This document shows, in pieces, positions 1-11,364 of a stretch of 64,000 nt of DNA. Under the pieces are notes generated by a model. It did not search any database and was not told the origin of the DNA. It was given only the letters and a program-made list of their open reading frames with translations. The DNA is from Asterella californica (lineage: Eukaryota; Streptophyta; Marchantiopsida; Marchantiales; Aytoniaceae): contig JAYKYS010000001.1 of the NCBI GenBank assembly GCA_036924285.1, positions 30,689,501 through 30,753,500 on the forward strand. The letters are read 5' to 3'. Every line of letters begins with the position of its first letter. Within the stretch, counting starts at the first letter, position 1. The position numbers and the translations under genes were made by a program.

Positions 1-65
1 TGTTTGATCGATGAAAGTTCTCTCTTCACTCCGAGGACTGAACGAAAATTTAGTCCGAGAGAAAA

Positions 66-950
66 TGTAACGACCTTGTTACACATATGAAGTTTGTCTA
101 TTAGTAAGATGTTTAGTTATAACTAAGTATGGAGAACGTTTATTTGCTACCCAAGTACTTTAAGGAGGTATCAAGTTAGTCATTACTAGCTAAAATTTAG
201 TTAAGGTTAAACTTAGTTGTACTTTTGGGCAGAATTCAAATATTTCTTAAAGAGTGAGTACTATTATCTTGTCATCTTGTCTAAAAGATAGAAAGGAGGT
301 GGAAAGTATCCCTTATCTCTTTTTTGACTTGATATTAGCGGTGGGACTAAAGTTATGGACTTTGTGAGCATTAAAAACAAGAAGAGATTTCTCATGTCTC
401 TTTTTTAGTGGGTCTTGACGTAGAAAGGGGGTCGAAATTCGAGATTTCTTGAGAATATTCTAGAATCCTTCTAGAAGTTGTTGTCTTTGAAAAATAAGCC
501 CATGTGAAAAGATAAGAAGCTCATGTGATTAATGCTTTTATTTGGATAATATCTTAATAAAATCTGGTAAAAATAGTTATGACTGAGTTACCGGAGGATA
601 CTAAAGTTAAAACCTAGAATGTATAAATAGAGGAGTAGAGAAGAGCTCTTCATCCTTGTTTCTACATCGTCATAATGACAACTTGAGGAATATAAAGAAA
701 GTGTGAGATTTAAGAATGTGAGAACTTCACAGACGTCGTTAGAATGGAGAATTTTAGTTTATGAGTTTATGGGTGTGTGAGAGATTGACTTAATATTTTT
801 CTCTTCAAATTAATGATATGTTTCCATCCAAGCCATCAAAGGTGACCTTTGAGTGAGAGACAGACCTGACATGTTGCAAGTTGATCGATGACTATCGTGG
901 AGGTTGAGAGATTAAGAAATAATTGATCGATATGACCGTTGCGGATTATA
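66..950 (+). repeat. A-family LTR (copy in A3)
   Basis: Begins TGTAACGACC and aligns over its whole length with the four A-family LTRs at 13192, 20674, 21590 and 29980 (those are on the - strand). The right end has decayed from GGGTTTACA to a diverged version. The LTR contains a TATA box and shares with the others a stretch near its right end specifying the family. Confidence 0.85.
622..629 (+). promoter_or_regulatory. TATA box of A-family LTR
   Basis: TATAAATA lies at the same place in all five A-family LTRs, about 330 bases before the LTR end, and is followed by a conserved GAGGAGTAGAGAAG-like stretch. This is the expected U3/R boundary promoter. The - strand counterparts are near 13541-13550, 21021-21031, 21937-21946 and 30327-30336. 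Confidence 0.7.
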
Positions 951-954
951 TTTT

Positions 955-974
955 TGGTTCTGTTGCCGAGACTT
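955..974 (+). other. Primer-binding site, A family
   Basis: TGG starts five bases after the LTR end and opens a conserved stretch (TGGTTCTGTTG then CCGAGAC) that recurs just inside the 5' LTRs of A1 (20651-20669) and, more diverged, A2. Position and the leading TGG fit a tRNA primer-binding site. I cannot name the tRNA with confidence. Confidence 0.55.
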
Positions 975-1210
975 CACTTGAAGAGATCGTTGAAGAATGT
1001 TTAGAGTTCAGTTCTACATTTCCCAGAAGGAGATCATGCAAGAACACATGTTCATAGGTTCGAAACACTACATCTCCATAGTCAAGAACCTCGCATTTTC
1101 TTGGACAACCTTCACGCAAGAATCCAATACGATACAGTGGTGAACTCGACGTGAAGGTCTGGGATAACGATTTCTTCTATGTTTGAACTTTGAAGAGGAG
1201 ATTGATAATC

Positions 1211-1347
1211 ATGAGTGGGGAGGAGAACGATGACAGAAATAGAGCTAGTGGTTTGGGTGGATTGCTGAAGGTGCACTTGGATCCGGCGACTGCATCGATG
1301 TTTCAAGCATTACATTGTTCTTACACAATCAACAGTTTGATGAGCGG
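1211..1347 (+). pseudogene. N-terminal gag fragment of host element E
   Basis: An open frame starts ATG-AGT-GGG-GAG and runs about 45 codons (MSGEENDDRNRASG...) until it is cut by the D1 solo LTR at 1348. Removing D1 brings it next to the gag segment at 8915, which resembles the K-family gag at 48090 (shared pattern TKTLQA, then DxRDV, then EME). I assign it to E from this geometry; sequence similarity of the N-terminal part to any family is not visible to me. Bases 1061-1210 hold nothing I recognise. Confidence 0.45.
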
Positions 1348-3396
1348 TTTTGAGACAAGAGTTTCTTGAGAAGGGCGGAACCTTCTACCTGTGATACGAT
1401 CGTGAAGAGGAGAGCGAAAACCATACACAGACGCAAGAAAACACACCACCATGTGTGGTGCCCACAAATTACAAGATTCACGAATTTTTAAAATTTTTAA
1501 GACTAATGACTTATTTGTATAACTGAAGAAGCGTTGTTACTTAAGGTTACGTCTTCCTTAGCAGGAAGATGATCTTAAGGGCTGTTTGTAATAATAAGTT
1601 GACTTCTTCGGAAGACGACCATCTTCAAAAGAGCATCTTCTCGGTGGTGTCTTCGGAAGACGGAAGACGGCGGAAGACACGCATCTTCCGGAAGACGACG
1701 AACCGCGGAGGCCTAACCACGGATTTTTCAGTAAAGGAGTAGTTGTACTTACTGGGTCGCACCGAACAGGTAGGTAGGTTAGGTAAGTCACCTAGGGTCG
1801 AAACCCCTAAACTACGGGGAAGATACAGGAAGCACATTAGCAGATTTTCAGCTTCCCGCAGCAGGAGCGCTCTTGGTGGAGAAGATCGATTTCAGAGTGA
1901 TTGATTTGAGTGAGGAAATCAGCGAGTGAAATCGAGGGAGGTTAGGATCGATTTGAAGCTAGAAGAAAAGCGAAGTCGAATTGCTGAGCGCAGAAGAGTG
2001 TTGAGCTGAAGACGGTTTTCTGTGAGCTCCCGGAAGTTGACATTGGAGGGTGGCTGAGTGGAATCGAAGGTGGAATTGAGGCGTAGCCAGAAGCTGACAA
2101 CGGAAGCAGCCTTGTGGGGTCGCATTGGAGCTGGGACCAGAACCAGAAGCGCGAGGAAGATCGAAGATAGCTCGGGAAGTCGACAGAAGACAGTAGAGAT
2201 TCTTCCCATGTTCTTTCTCCTTCCCACTGCTTCTCGCCTTTTTTTGGTATCCCTCGCGCTTCCCCGGTTGTTTGCATGCAGCCTGATCGATTACCCTCAT
2301 CCCCATTTTTCCTATTGTGACATTGGGTGCGGAAGCGCTGCTCAATTTCTGTCAGGCATCTTCCTACTTCTTCCTGAGTTCAATTCGAGCTTCCCTACCC
2401 ATCGTCCCCAAATTGACGATCCCAGCTATCAATTTCCCTATCCTACTACCCCTCTACCTCCGAAACTTGGAACAGAAGACGCTTCAGAAGATTGAAACAT
2501 CTTCGGAAGACTGAAACATCTTTGGAAGACTGTCTTCGGAAGTCGACTGTACACAATTCGTATCAAGAGGATTTGTGTTGCTTTTGTGTTAAGAGAGGCT
2601 TGGTACGAATCCTGAGTGGCGTGTTGAGTTGTTTTGTTATTTCGAGAAGTTGGAAGTCGGAAACTAGGCATGTGCCTCCTGGTCCTCCAAGCTTCTCAAC
2701 TCCACATCTTCATAGAGAGACTAGAAGACTGGAAGGCTGGCAAAATGCGTGAGAAGATGTGAGGGTCCATTTCGGGTCTCTTCTGTCTGACCCATAGCAG
2801 CCATTCCTTCTTCTTCCCAAACTTAGGAGAGAGTCGTGAGAAGACTTGCTGGCAGAATCTGGAGAGAATGGTCGAGGGTCATGTCTTCCCACCGAGCAGC
2901 AAGCTTCTTCTGAGTGCGTATGAGAGGTGAAAAGTCAGAAGAACAGAGTGCAATTGTCTTGAGTCTGTTGTGAGGATAGATTGCGCGTAGGAAGACGAAG
3001 ACAGGTGAGATTAGTGGAGGGAAGCCTGACTTCGGGAGGTCTTCCGAGAAAGACATTGAATCGAAAACTGTCCCGGGTGTCTTCCCAGAGACCACTGTCA
3101 CCGCAGGAACCCGCAACCATCTTCCAAACTTGTTATGCACTTTATGTTTCGCGAATCTTGTATCTTCTGATAGGAAGTAGGATGTAATGCAAGGTGGGTT
3201 AGGTCTTCTTGGTAATCCATGCGAGGCCTTGCTTAGATAGGATTGTTTAGATATAGCTCGGAAGACGAGAGCTATCTAGGAAGTACTGTTAGAATCCCGG
3301 AAGACGGAGTAGCTGTCTTCTGGAAGACTAGTTTCGTCTTCTGAGAAGTAGAAGCTAGACTGTGGACACTTGGGAAGGACTGAGCCTTCAGCTCAT

Positions 3397-5707
3397 CGTA
3401 GGTGCTTGTGGCTTAGTGCAACAGATCTTCCAGTATGTCGATGCATCCTCGAGGGTTGGTGTTACCAGTAGCGGAGTTGGCCGATGCCTTCCTCAAGGAG
3501 TTGGGTCTCGATTTCTTCCTATGGGATTGGAACCTCGCAGACCATGGACTTCTGGAGGAGGTGTGAGCAGCGTTACCACCTCGCAACCGTGTACCTGCGA
3601 AGGCATGACTAACTCGAGGAAGACCATCTTCCTAGACTGAAGATTGGTGGCGCAGGGCTTTCCACAGGTTAGAATCCGAGGACCGAGGGTATTGGTTTGA
3701 GAAGAAGATTTTGCCCAGGGTCGTGAGTACGTGGCATGTGCCTGGGAGCACCACTTGTCTTTTTGTGGAAGACAGGCAGGGTAGGAATGGGTGGAAGATC
3801 GAATCTTACCGGGAGCCGAAGAAGCGACTTCAGACGAAGCTGTTTGTGTTTCCCAAGGGGAAAGCGTAGAAGACGAGGTACCTGGAAGATCAGGACGTGG
3901 AGTTCCTGGAAGCAATGTGGGATAAAAGAGTGTCCATCTACTGGGGCGCATACGTCCACAACTATGTACAGACGGAGCTAGCGTACTTGGGTACTCCGGC
4001 GGGAGGACACTTGACACCTTTCCTCTGCTACTTGTACGTAGCCATGGGGGATCTTAGGGGAGATCAGCTGACGGAGTATGGACCAACAAGGCAACAGGAG
4101 GTGAAGGAGGAGACCTCGGAAGACGATGATCGAGCAGCAGCCGCAACTCCCCCTCCCACTCTGATGTCACAGCTGAGGCCCGGCTCTCACCAGAAGACGC
4201 TTCTGGTGAGGGAAGACGAGTCTAGTGGGTCGGAAAAGACGCCACGCCGTCGAGGAAGATGGGTCTTAGAGGTGTACCTAGGAAGCCCACCTCCCTCATT
4301 CATTCAGGATCGGAGTCCGACTCGGAAGAAGAACTGCTGAGTACCCGATCGGAGCAAAAGACCGCTTCTGCAACACCTGGGAGTCTTCCAAAGACTCAAG
4401 AAGACAAGAGAAGAAGGGATACTCCTACTGCGATGCGGGGAAGCGCAGTGAAGAGAACCGTTCCTGCCATGAGGGATCTTCCACCCCGGAAGATGAGAAG
4501 AGTAGCTTCTTCTCGTACGCAGAAGATGAAGGCCATTGTGGTGGAAGAGGCTTCCTTGCCTCTGGAAGACAAGGTCGACACCCCAGAGCGAGTGGTGGAG
4601 ATGAACTTCTCTTCTGCAGGAAGAAGACTGGAAGAGTTCAGGGCCTTCTTCCACACAGAGATCCAGCCAGCTATGGAGTTGCTGGAGAAGAGAGCGAAGG
4701 CTCAGGAGAGGCCCTTGCAACCTGGATTCGATCTGCGCACCTTGCTGCGACAGGAAGAAGACCAGAAGAAGACAGAGTCGCTGGAAGCTAGTCTCCGCAC
4801 CACGGAGAAGCTCGCAGCAAGATACAAGCGGAAGCAGCCGCTTCTGCCAAGGAGTTGGGACAACTTCGGAAGAGCAACCAGGAGATGCAGGCGCGTGTAC
4901 AGCAGCGCGATCAGGAGGTCCTCCGAGTGCGGGAGAAGATCACCGCCCTCACAGAGGAGAAGATGACATGGGCGAAGCAGCAGGAAGCCGCAGAAGCACG
5001 AGTTGCAGTTGAGAAGACGCAGCGGGAAGCAGCGGAGGCTCGTGCACAGTCGGTGGAAGCGCTTCGGAAGAAGTTCAACTTCACCGCGGGTAGGAAGTTA
5101 CTTACCTTGGCTAGAGGATGGGACAACGAGTCCAAGGCAATGTTGGTGGAATGCAGGGAGAGCATGTTCAGGTACTTGGATCGGCAGATAGAGGGAGTGA
5201 GACACTCTATGATCTTCCCTCGCTTCCGACACCCGCAACTGCATCTTCTCAAGCTCCAGCACCATCGACTGGATCCGGAATGGAGAAGGAGGAGTTCGAC
5301 CTCGTTGTGCACTTGATAGTGACAGCGCTGGAAGCCGAAAAGACTCTGAAAGACGCTCCGGAAGACAGGAAGACGAGCCGTCTTCCCAAGTATTCCGCGT
5401 GGAGGAAGCGACTTCCCCGGACCCCTATGAGATCGCCATAGTCCCTAGTACCGAGCTGATGCTCCAGAAGAGCGAAGAAGCACCGGTCGACTCTGCTTCC
5501 CAGAAGACGCTTCCGTCTTCCGAAGTCGAAGCCGAAGCCGAAGAAGACGCAGACGCAGCAACAGCAGGGCCAACGAAGAGCGATGAGGAGGAAGCCACCT
5601 CAATGACATCCGAGGTAACTGCAGGGCTTCCTAGCTTATCAGAAGCCGCGTTAGGAGCTCCGATAGGAGCAGATCAGGTAGAGGTTGCCTCTGAGCAATC
5701 AGATTAG
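3397..5707 (+). pseudogene. U3-borne coiled-coil ORF of C1
   Basis: A reading frame with several stops and frame shifts runs through this span. It has an N-terminal globular part (about 3450-4060, with HNYVQTELAYLGTP and an aromatic-rich end), a charged, serine-rich linker (4090-4560), and a long C-terminal coiled coil (about 4600-5230, rich in E, K, A and L heptads such as LEASLRTTEKLAA). The last part (5400-5707) is acidic. Homologous segments occur at 30884-31249 (-), 12839-13108 (-), 39471-39804 (+), and, more distantly with the same domain order, in F at 44731-46664. Function unknown; the family resemblance is to LTR-retrotransposon accessory or gag-like coiled-coil proteins. Confidence 0.6.
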
Positions 5708-7314
5708 ATAGTAACCAAAGTGACAACTCCAAATTTAGTAGGATCGAACATGCTATCTTAAGGGTGGCAGTTTTTCAGTGTAATATTAGTTAGGATACCA
5801 TGTGGCAGCATAGGTAGCGTAGGAGCAACAAGGTGGATGGCTAATTAGGAAGTGGAACCGCTTGCATGTGGGGCGGCAGCCTCCTGTCAGCGCCTCTCTC
5901 TCCCTGATGGTCGCCTCCTCTGTCTTCTCATGGCAGTGACATAAGTAGGATCGAAGAGTAGGGAATAGAGTTCTGTAGCTACTGCACACACACATCGATT
6001 TTATGGTGCATGCAGACTAGACACATTAGAGAGGAGACACATGATAGACAGTTCTTCGCACACTACACCCGTTGTTGGAAACATACGAATAGTCTGGGAA
6101 TACACAGGAGGGGTCTGCATGCTCGTACCAGCAGTGGTTCGAAGATGTAGATAGAGGTAGTGGACAATTTATGAACAGGGAACGACATCCTCGTGCAGTC
6201 CTGTTGACTAGGCTGGTGTGTCGAGGAGTAGGCGCAGGAAGTAGAGGGAGTTAGCTTCCCAATGCCATTGTGACTTCTTCTCGGGGAATGGATTGTTGAT
6301 TTGAGTACAGAAGCTTTGTTCATGTCTTCTGGTTGGTGGGTTTCCTTGAATTCGTTCCCAATTGTGCATGGGAAGTGTTCTTCTTGAGTGGCGGTGACTG
6401 TCAGCAGTTGTGGAAGTGTAGCTTGGCTCGTCCAGTAGAGCACTTGGGATCTACGTACGGACGGTCTTATGGATAAGAGATCCCAGAAGACAGAGTAGTC
6501 GGAGCAGCGAAGAGAAGAAAAAAGAAGTCTTCTTCTCGCAACAGAAGACGACATCCTCGAGTAGAAGACGGTGCAACAGTACTCACGTTTGCTGTCTTCC
6601 TCCCCAAACTATTACAAGCAAGGATGGCTTGTTAGTCAGGATCCGAACTAGAAGCTTGTCGGAATCTTAATTTCCTCTTTTCATCTTGTTTTCTCTTGTT
6701 TGGATTTTCACTTCTTCCCCATCTTCTCTCATCTTCCCCATCTTCTTACCTTCTTCTAGTGAGCTTCCGAATCTTCTATTGAGCTTCCGTGAAGGTGAAT
6801 GTCTGTTGTAGTGCTGCAGGAAGACTATTTCCGTAGGCAGAAGCATGGGAAGGCTACAGGGGGTCTACACCTTGTGATTGATCTAACCCGATGGGATGTG
6901 AGTGTGAGAATAAGGTGTAACAGCAGTTGATAGTCGACTTCTGCGAAGCAGGACAGTCTTCTGGAGGTATGAGAAGCCGAGCTGAATCCTCAGAAGACAA
7001 GAATTGCTTCGGAAAGACGATACTGAGAAGACCGGAAGAAGCGACCTGGAAGCAGGAAGATCGTCTTCCCGAGCTTCTCTGTGAATAGATGTGTGATATT
7101 TTAGTTAGAAGTTGTTTGTTTAGGTCCAGAGCACCTTGTGGCGTGTCTGGAAGACACGTGGTTTTGTGAGAAGACGGGATTTCTAGACAAAACCCGTGTG
7201 TTTGTATGTTTGAACAGATCTTAGAACTTAGAGCAGCGTTACTTGTGCAAATCCTCTGTGGGAACGATATCTTGTATACTAAATGGGCAAAAGGAGTAAT
7301 CCTGCGTCACTACA
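5708..7314 (+). other. C1 right part after the ORF, no gene
   Basis: No coding sequence recognised. It should hold the promoter, R and U5 if C1 is one LTR. Pyrimidine-rich stretches occur around 6670-6780. The terminus is CACTACA followed by the CCATG duplication. I could not find a convincing TATA box or a copy of this part elsewhere in the window. Confidence 0.4.
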
Positions 7315-8914
7315 CCATGATTTCGATCTAGCCAAGATAGAACACATGGCGTGCAAGTAAACCTTCTTCAGATCATTCAAATGCCAAATCTCACGTTCAT
7401 GAACTCTTAATGTCAGAAAACTGCTCTTGTGAAGCACCAGCTCGTTCACCTAGAAACTTCTCATTTTTTATTCAGAAAATTGTGCGTACAAGTTCTGGTC
7501 TCCTCTCTACTCGATTCTATCCTCTTCTCAATCTCTCGATGTCGAAAACTCTGATCAGTCACAAATTTTCTTCAGATGTAACCTTTTTGTAAAAATTTCT
7601 CCTAGCTCTTCGGTTCTCTACTCGATAGTCTCTACACGATAAACTCTACATCGCACTCTGATCAATAATGCCCTTCTCCTCTGGAGTACACCCCCTCTGG
7701 ATTTTCCTCCACCTTGCGTAACCCTCAGTGTCACACGGCAAGGGTAAAAGTTGGTTACCCTAAACAGATGGCAGTAGGAAAATAATTCACTGATAAAACA
7801 TCAACACCTAAGAAGACTAGTTCACAAGCCTTCGCAGGTTCATCTGTACAGACGGCCACCGAGTCGGCCGTACAATCAACACTTGACACCTCCACCCAAA
7901 GTAACTCTACCACGACTACCTCTGGCCACTGGAAGCACCTCGTTCTGACACGTGGAGCTCGAGTTACAGCTGTTGTCATTCTCCGGCCCCCTTAAACTTC
8001 GAAATGTCATAAGTATCACCTTGAGTATCAGTCTCACTTGATTTTTTGACCCAAGTGAATAATATGAGGAGATCTACATTTTTTGGTACCGATTTGGAGT
8101 ATCTTTGATGCCATCTTGCTATCCTAGGACTTAGAGGACCGCAACCAAATTTGTACTAGTAACCCCGACAATTCGAAGGTAAGGTTAGTCCTCTAGCATA
8201 AGATACATTTCAAAATCTGATGGTAAAGTTTCTCTAGCATCCACACCAAGTGACTGCACTAGTGCAGGGGTAGACGGAGGCATCTAGCATTCACGGTACG
8301 TTTAAGAGACATCTAGTGTTTCGCCCTTAGGCAACCTATTGCTTCACATATTCTCTCGAAGGGGAAATATGGGCCAGCCTACTCCAAGCCGGTTGCGAGT
8401 CTGAGGAGATTTGATCAGGAGACCTCCTCCTTACAGATTTGCTCAGCTACCCACGGAAGCTAATCTCACAACTGGTTCTAGAGATCAGTTTCTAAGCTGA
8501 TATGCTAGCAAAACACGATATTTCGTCTTTTCTTCACTAATACGAAATGTCATAACTTTATCTAAACATGGTCTTTTTGTGCATTTTGAAATGCAAACAA
8601 ATAGTACACACTACAATATACATGAGAAAAATCTAAAATATATTTTTCGAGGTCACTCAGATTTATGGTAAATTTCCCAATATTAGAAATCTTGTAGAAA
8701 AACTCCAAGTAACTTTTTGTCTACAACTCTGTTTGTAACTTTTGAACATACCACGGTGATCAGCGTGACGAGACTTGTGCCGTGGTGTTTTCAGATTTTT
8801 GAATGCTCACTTCCTCCAGAATTGACCTCTCTGAGATCTTAACTTCACTCAAAGATACTAACTTCTAACAAAGAGATGAATTATTTACTATGTGAAATAA
8901 TTCACATCACGACC

Positions 8915-9117
8915 GCAGAAGGAAGCTTTGGCAACAAAGACGCTTCAAGCAATGGTAAGTAAGATTGACCAATTTGATAGGAGGGACGTCTCAAGATATA
9001 TGAGACATTATGTGAAGGAGATGGAGCTAAATCGAATATCAAAAAGTGAAATGATGGAGACGTTTGAGTTGGAAGTAGCTCCAGAGATTAGAGCACCCCG
9101 ATCCTTAGGATAGAGCA
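8915..9117 (+). pseudogene. gag fragment of host element E
   Basis: A short frame (KTLQAMVSKIDQF, RRDVSRYMR, then KEMEL) matches the K-family gag at 48090-48230 in pattern and spacing. It follows directly on the right flank of D1 and is followed by a protease of the DSG type. It is the middle of a Ty3 gag, cut on the left by D1. The reading frame ends in TAG at 9111-9113. Confidence 0.6.
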
Positions 9118-9139
9118 TGAGGACTTGGGAGCCCCAGAA

Positions 9140-9530
9140 CTTGATATGGAGATCCACGGCTGTCTTCTGAAGAAGATACCTATTGATTCAGGCTCCGGAG
9201 TTAACTCATGATGGAAGAGATCGCACATGCCCTAGGCTTCACTGAGTTCCAATCTACTCCGGGGATTCTCAGAATGGTGGACCAGATCAGAAGATGACCT
9301 TTGGGGCAACTGAAAGATGTCTTGACGGTAATTGAGAGAGTATCTTTATACCTCACTTACATTATTTTACGACCTATAGCTAAAGTCGGATATCAAGTTT
9401 TGATAGGAAGACCTTGGTTGTATGCTGCAAGTGTAAATACCGATTGGAGAAGACATCGTTTGAGGTTTCCCAATCCTACACCCAAGCCAAGCAAGAAGTC
9501 CAGAATCTCACTCTCTTTGACATCAAGGTG
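9140..9530 (+). pseudogene. Retroviral-type aspartic protease of E, degenerate
   Basis: The catalytic motif D-S-G is at 9185-9193 (PIDSGSGVN), followed after about 60 codons by the hydrophobic YQVLIGRPWLYAAS strand (about 9390-9430). This is the same order as in A-family proteases (VDGGSAVN ... YDLLLGRPWL). Frames change near 9290. The protease would cut the Gag-Pol polyprotein in particles; here it cannot be made intact. Confidence 0.7.
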
Positions 9531-9534
9531 AAAC

Positions 9535-9840
9535 TCCTTCTACGACAGAGGGTACACGTCAAAAGACTCAACTGCATCTTCTGACAGTGATGGAAGATAT
9601 GATGAGTTTGTGGTGAATAACTTGTGTACTACAGATGCATCAGAAGAAGCAGAAGAAGTGAACTGTGGATACATTGAGTGTTATGAAATTGAGGAAGAAG
9701 AGCTTCTAGAAGATGAAAGTACTATATTCGCTTCAGAAGACCAGTTAGTTGATCTTCCAAAGACGAAAGTATTGTCTTCTCTTCAGAAGGTCAGTTAGCT
9801 GATCTTCCAGAAGACGAATCGAACTTGGAATAAGCTCCCA
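9535..9840 (+). other. Acidic protease-RT linker of E
   Basis: A short open stretch rich in glutamate and aspartate (EEAEEVNC, EEEELLEDES) ends in a stop near 9798. The F element has a comparable region before its RT. No domain recognised. Two near copies of a phrase (CAGTTAG then TGATCTTCC) sit at about 9743 and 9790. Confidence 0.35.
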
Positions 9841-10625
9841 AACCGGAATATTTTGGTGCTAGTGGGTACAGTCACACTGGAGGAATGGTGAAACCTCATG
9901 ATCTTCAAGAAATGAAGATTGCTCCTAGGAAGAAGCTGAAACTTTCCAAGGTGATCGAGGACCAGCAATTGGAAGACTTCTGGAACTCCTGACAGAGTTC
10001 CAAGATGTCTTCGCATGGACCATAGAAGACATGAAGGACATACCTATAGAGTTTGACGAGCACGGAATTGACTTGCTGGAAGGTGTTGTTCGTACACGAC
10101 AGAGGCAGTATCGACTCAATCCCAAGTATTCGCTTCTGATGAAAGATCAGATAGATCAGTACTTGAAAGCATGAGTCATCTTCCTAGTGCTTAGCAGTGA
10201 GTCCTATTGTCATCATAGCGAAGAAGTAGACAGATAAGATCAGAGTGTGCCATGACTTCCGGAAGCTGAACTTGGCTATGAAGAAGGACCATCATCCTTT
10301 GTCATTCACTGACTCTGTGTTAGACCAGGTAACAAGACATGAGTTCTATAGCTTCCTGGATGGTATTCTGGATACAACCAAGTTTCAATCAGAGAAGAAG
10401 ACAAGTCGAAGATCACTTCTACTACTGATTGGGGAACGTATGCATATAACCAAATGTCGTTTGGTTTATGCAACGTGTCCCTCACATTCTAGAAGTTGAT
10501 GATTATGATTTTTAAGGAGTATCTTTGTGCTTTCATGGAGATCTTCTTAGATGATTTTTGTGTGTTTGGATCAAAGAAAGATCATCTGATATTCTTGAGA
10601 AAGTGTTTTCTGAAGTGTAGAGCAT
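9840..10625 (+). pseudogene. Reverse transcriptase N-terminal half of E
   Basis: Translated pieces match the F element RT (41480-42180) in order: a stretch ending in EDMKD-like sequence before the RT, RQRQYRLNPKYS, CHDFRKLNLA, PFTDSVLD, a degenerate palm, then LDDFCVFGSKKDH at about 10548-10590. Multiple stops and frame changes break it. The sequence stops at 10625, inside the RT, at the left GCAT of the J insertion; it resumes at 57421 with LALHSEKYFFGMSEG. The matching F segment shows the two pieces were once joined. Confidence 0.75.
10622..10625 (+). other. Left 4-bp target duplication (GCAT) of the J insertion
   Basis: GCAT here is repeated at 57417-57420. Removing 10626-57420 rejoins the E reverse transcriptase next to the same codons that are adjacent in F (two bases short of perfect register). 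Confidence 0.7.
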
Positions 10626-10737
10626 TGTCACGTCAATTTGGGCACCCCGGCTAGGTTGGTCGAGTGCGGAGTGATGAATCCTGGTAAGGCTGTTAGTGCC
10701 GTTAGGGCGAGTTGGTGAGAGTTTATCGCCTGCTACG

Positions 10738-11340
10738 ATGTCAGAAGCAGGTATGGCTGCCCGAATTGAGCAGTTGGAGTAGAGGATAGCTAGTATGGCT
10801 ATGACTCAGCGGAGATCTGGTGGAACAGAGGCTTCCACGTCTTATGGAAGAGAAGGAGGTGACTTCGACTTCATGGATGGTGTGGCGTAGATTGAGACAT
10901 CTGCGGCAGTGACTCGAGGTGCAATACGTGTCTCTGAGCCACGAGGTGCGTCAGTGGAGTTGGATCCACAACGCGGGGAGGCTGGTAGATAGACCAGGCT
11001 TCCTCAATCCTTCACGTTATCGGAGGCGTTGAGGACCACGTCTATGGTTCCTAAATGGTCTACCGATGGTGCAGTGGAGTTGGAGATGTAAGTCAATCCT
11101 CGACGTATGTGGATGCGATGTCAAACCCGATGTTAGGGACGGCTACAGCAGTTTTGCGAGCCTCACTATTTTCAGCCACGGATATGAGAGCATTGGGAGT
11201 CAGCTTGGCTCCAGTGTTCCAGTTGGCGGTCACGCTCAGTGAGAGCGAGGATGTTGTTACCTCTAGTGCTGAGGTGATTCAGCGAAAGGCGGTAGATGTG
11301 TCCATGGAGTCGAGGATCAGGATAGCTACCAGTGATACTT
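10738..11340 (+). pseudogene. gag region of J
   Basis: An ATG at 10738 opens MSEAGMAARIEQLE followed by a TAG and a continuing frame (RIASMAMTQRRSGG), typical of an alpha-helical gag N-terminus. Downstream frames to 11340 are serine, threonine and alanine rich without a zinc knuckle I can see. Just upstream, a TGG-starting stretch at 10682 (TGGTAAGGCTG) could be a primer-binding site. Assigned by position before the protease; the gag is shortened or too decayed to recognise fully. Confidence 0.45.
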
Positions 11341-11364
11341 GGCAAGCGACGGCTACCAAGTTAG

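Larger units (their letters stand above)
1..1060 (+). mobile_element. A-family fragment A3: internal 3' tail, one LTR, leader
   Basis: This stretch matches the A1 and A2 elements further right, in the opposite orientation. Bases 1-65 match the internal region just before the 3' LTR of A1, including the polypurine tract. Bases 66-950 are one LTR. Bases 951 to about 1060 match the primer-binding site and leader that follow the 5' LTR. One LTR with internal sequence on both sides is not the order of a normal insertion; it suggests LTR-LTR recombination between tandem copies or integration of a one-LTR circle. The upstream part lies outside the window. Confidence 0.8.
1454..7314 (+). mobile_element. 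C1: 5.86-kb insertion, probable giant solo LTR with an ORF
   Basis: The insertion is flanked by a perfect 5-bp duplication, CCATG at 1449-1453 and 7315-7319, and has TGTGGTG...CACTACA ends, an LTR-like short inverted terminus. The D1 LTR reads continuously once it is removed. The first 0.7 kb matches the LTR that follows the polypurine tract of element E (59601 onward) and the - strand copy C2 (33194 downward), so the left end is an LTR 5' end. No second copy of that sequence occurs inside, and there is no protease, RT or integrase. The simplest reading is one very long LTR with a coiled-coil ORF in U3. A deletion derivative is the alternative. Confidence 0.65.
1348..8914 (-). mobile_element. 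Solo LTR D1, interrupted by C1
   Basis: Bases 1348-1453 match the right end of the D2 LTR (51240-51366), and 7315-8914 match the rest of it, both on the - strand. Together they form one LTR of about 1.7 kb split by C1. The LTR ends correspond to TGTCGTGATG and CTCGCCTCGACA of D2. The flanks are GCGG (1344-1347) and GCAG (8915-8918), a 4-bp target duplication with one change. D2 shows the same 4-bp duplication length. No internal coding region of this family is attached, so it is a solo LTR. Confidence 0.75.

Noticed and set aside
3493..4017. 174-codon antisense ORF, and similar long antisense ORFs at 4304-4720, 4911-5312 and 45153-45575
   Set aside because: They mirror the coiled-coil ORFs on the other strand and have no family features; codon bias of the sense frame creates them.
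1454..7314. CACTA-type DNA transposon, from the TGTGGTG/CACTACA ends
   Set aside because: The target duplication is 5 bp, not 3, and the left end is the same sequence that follows a polypurine tract at 59601, so it is an LTR.
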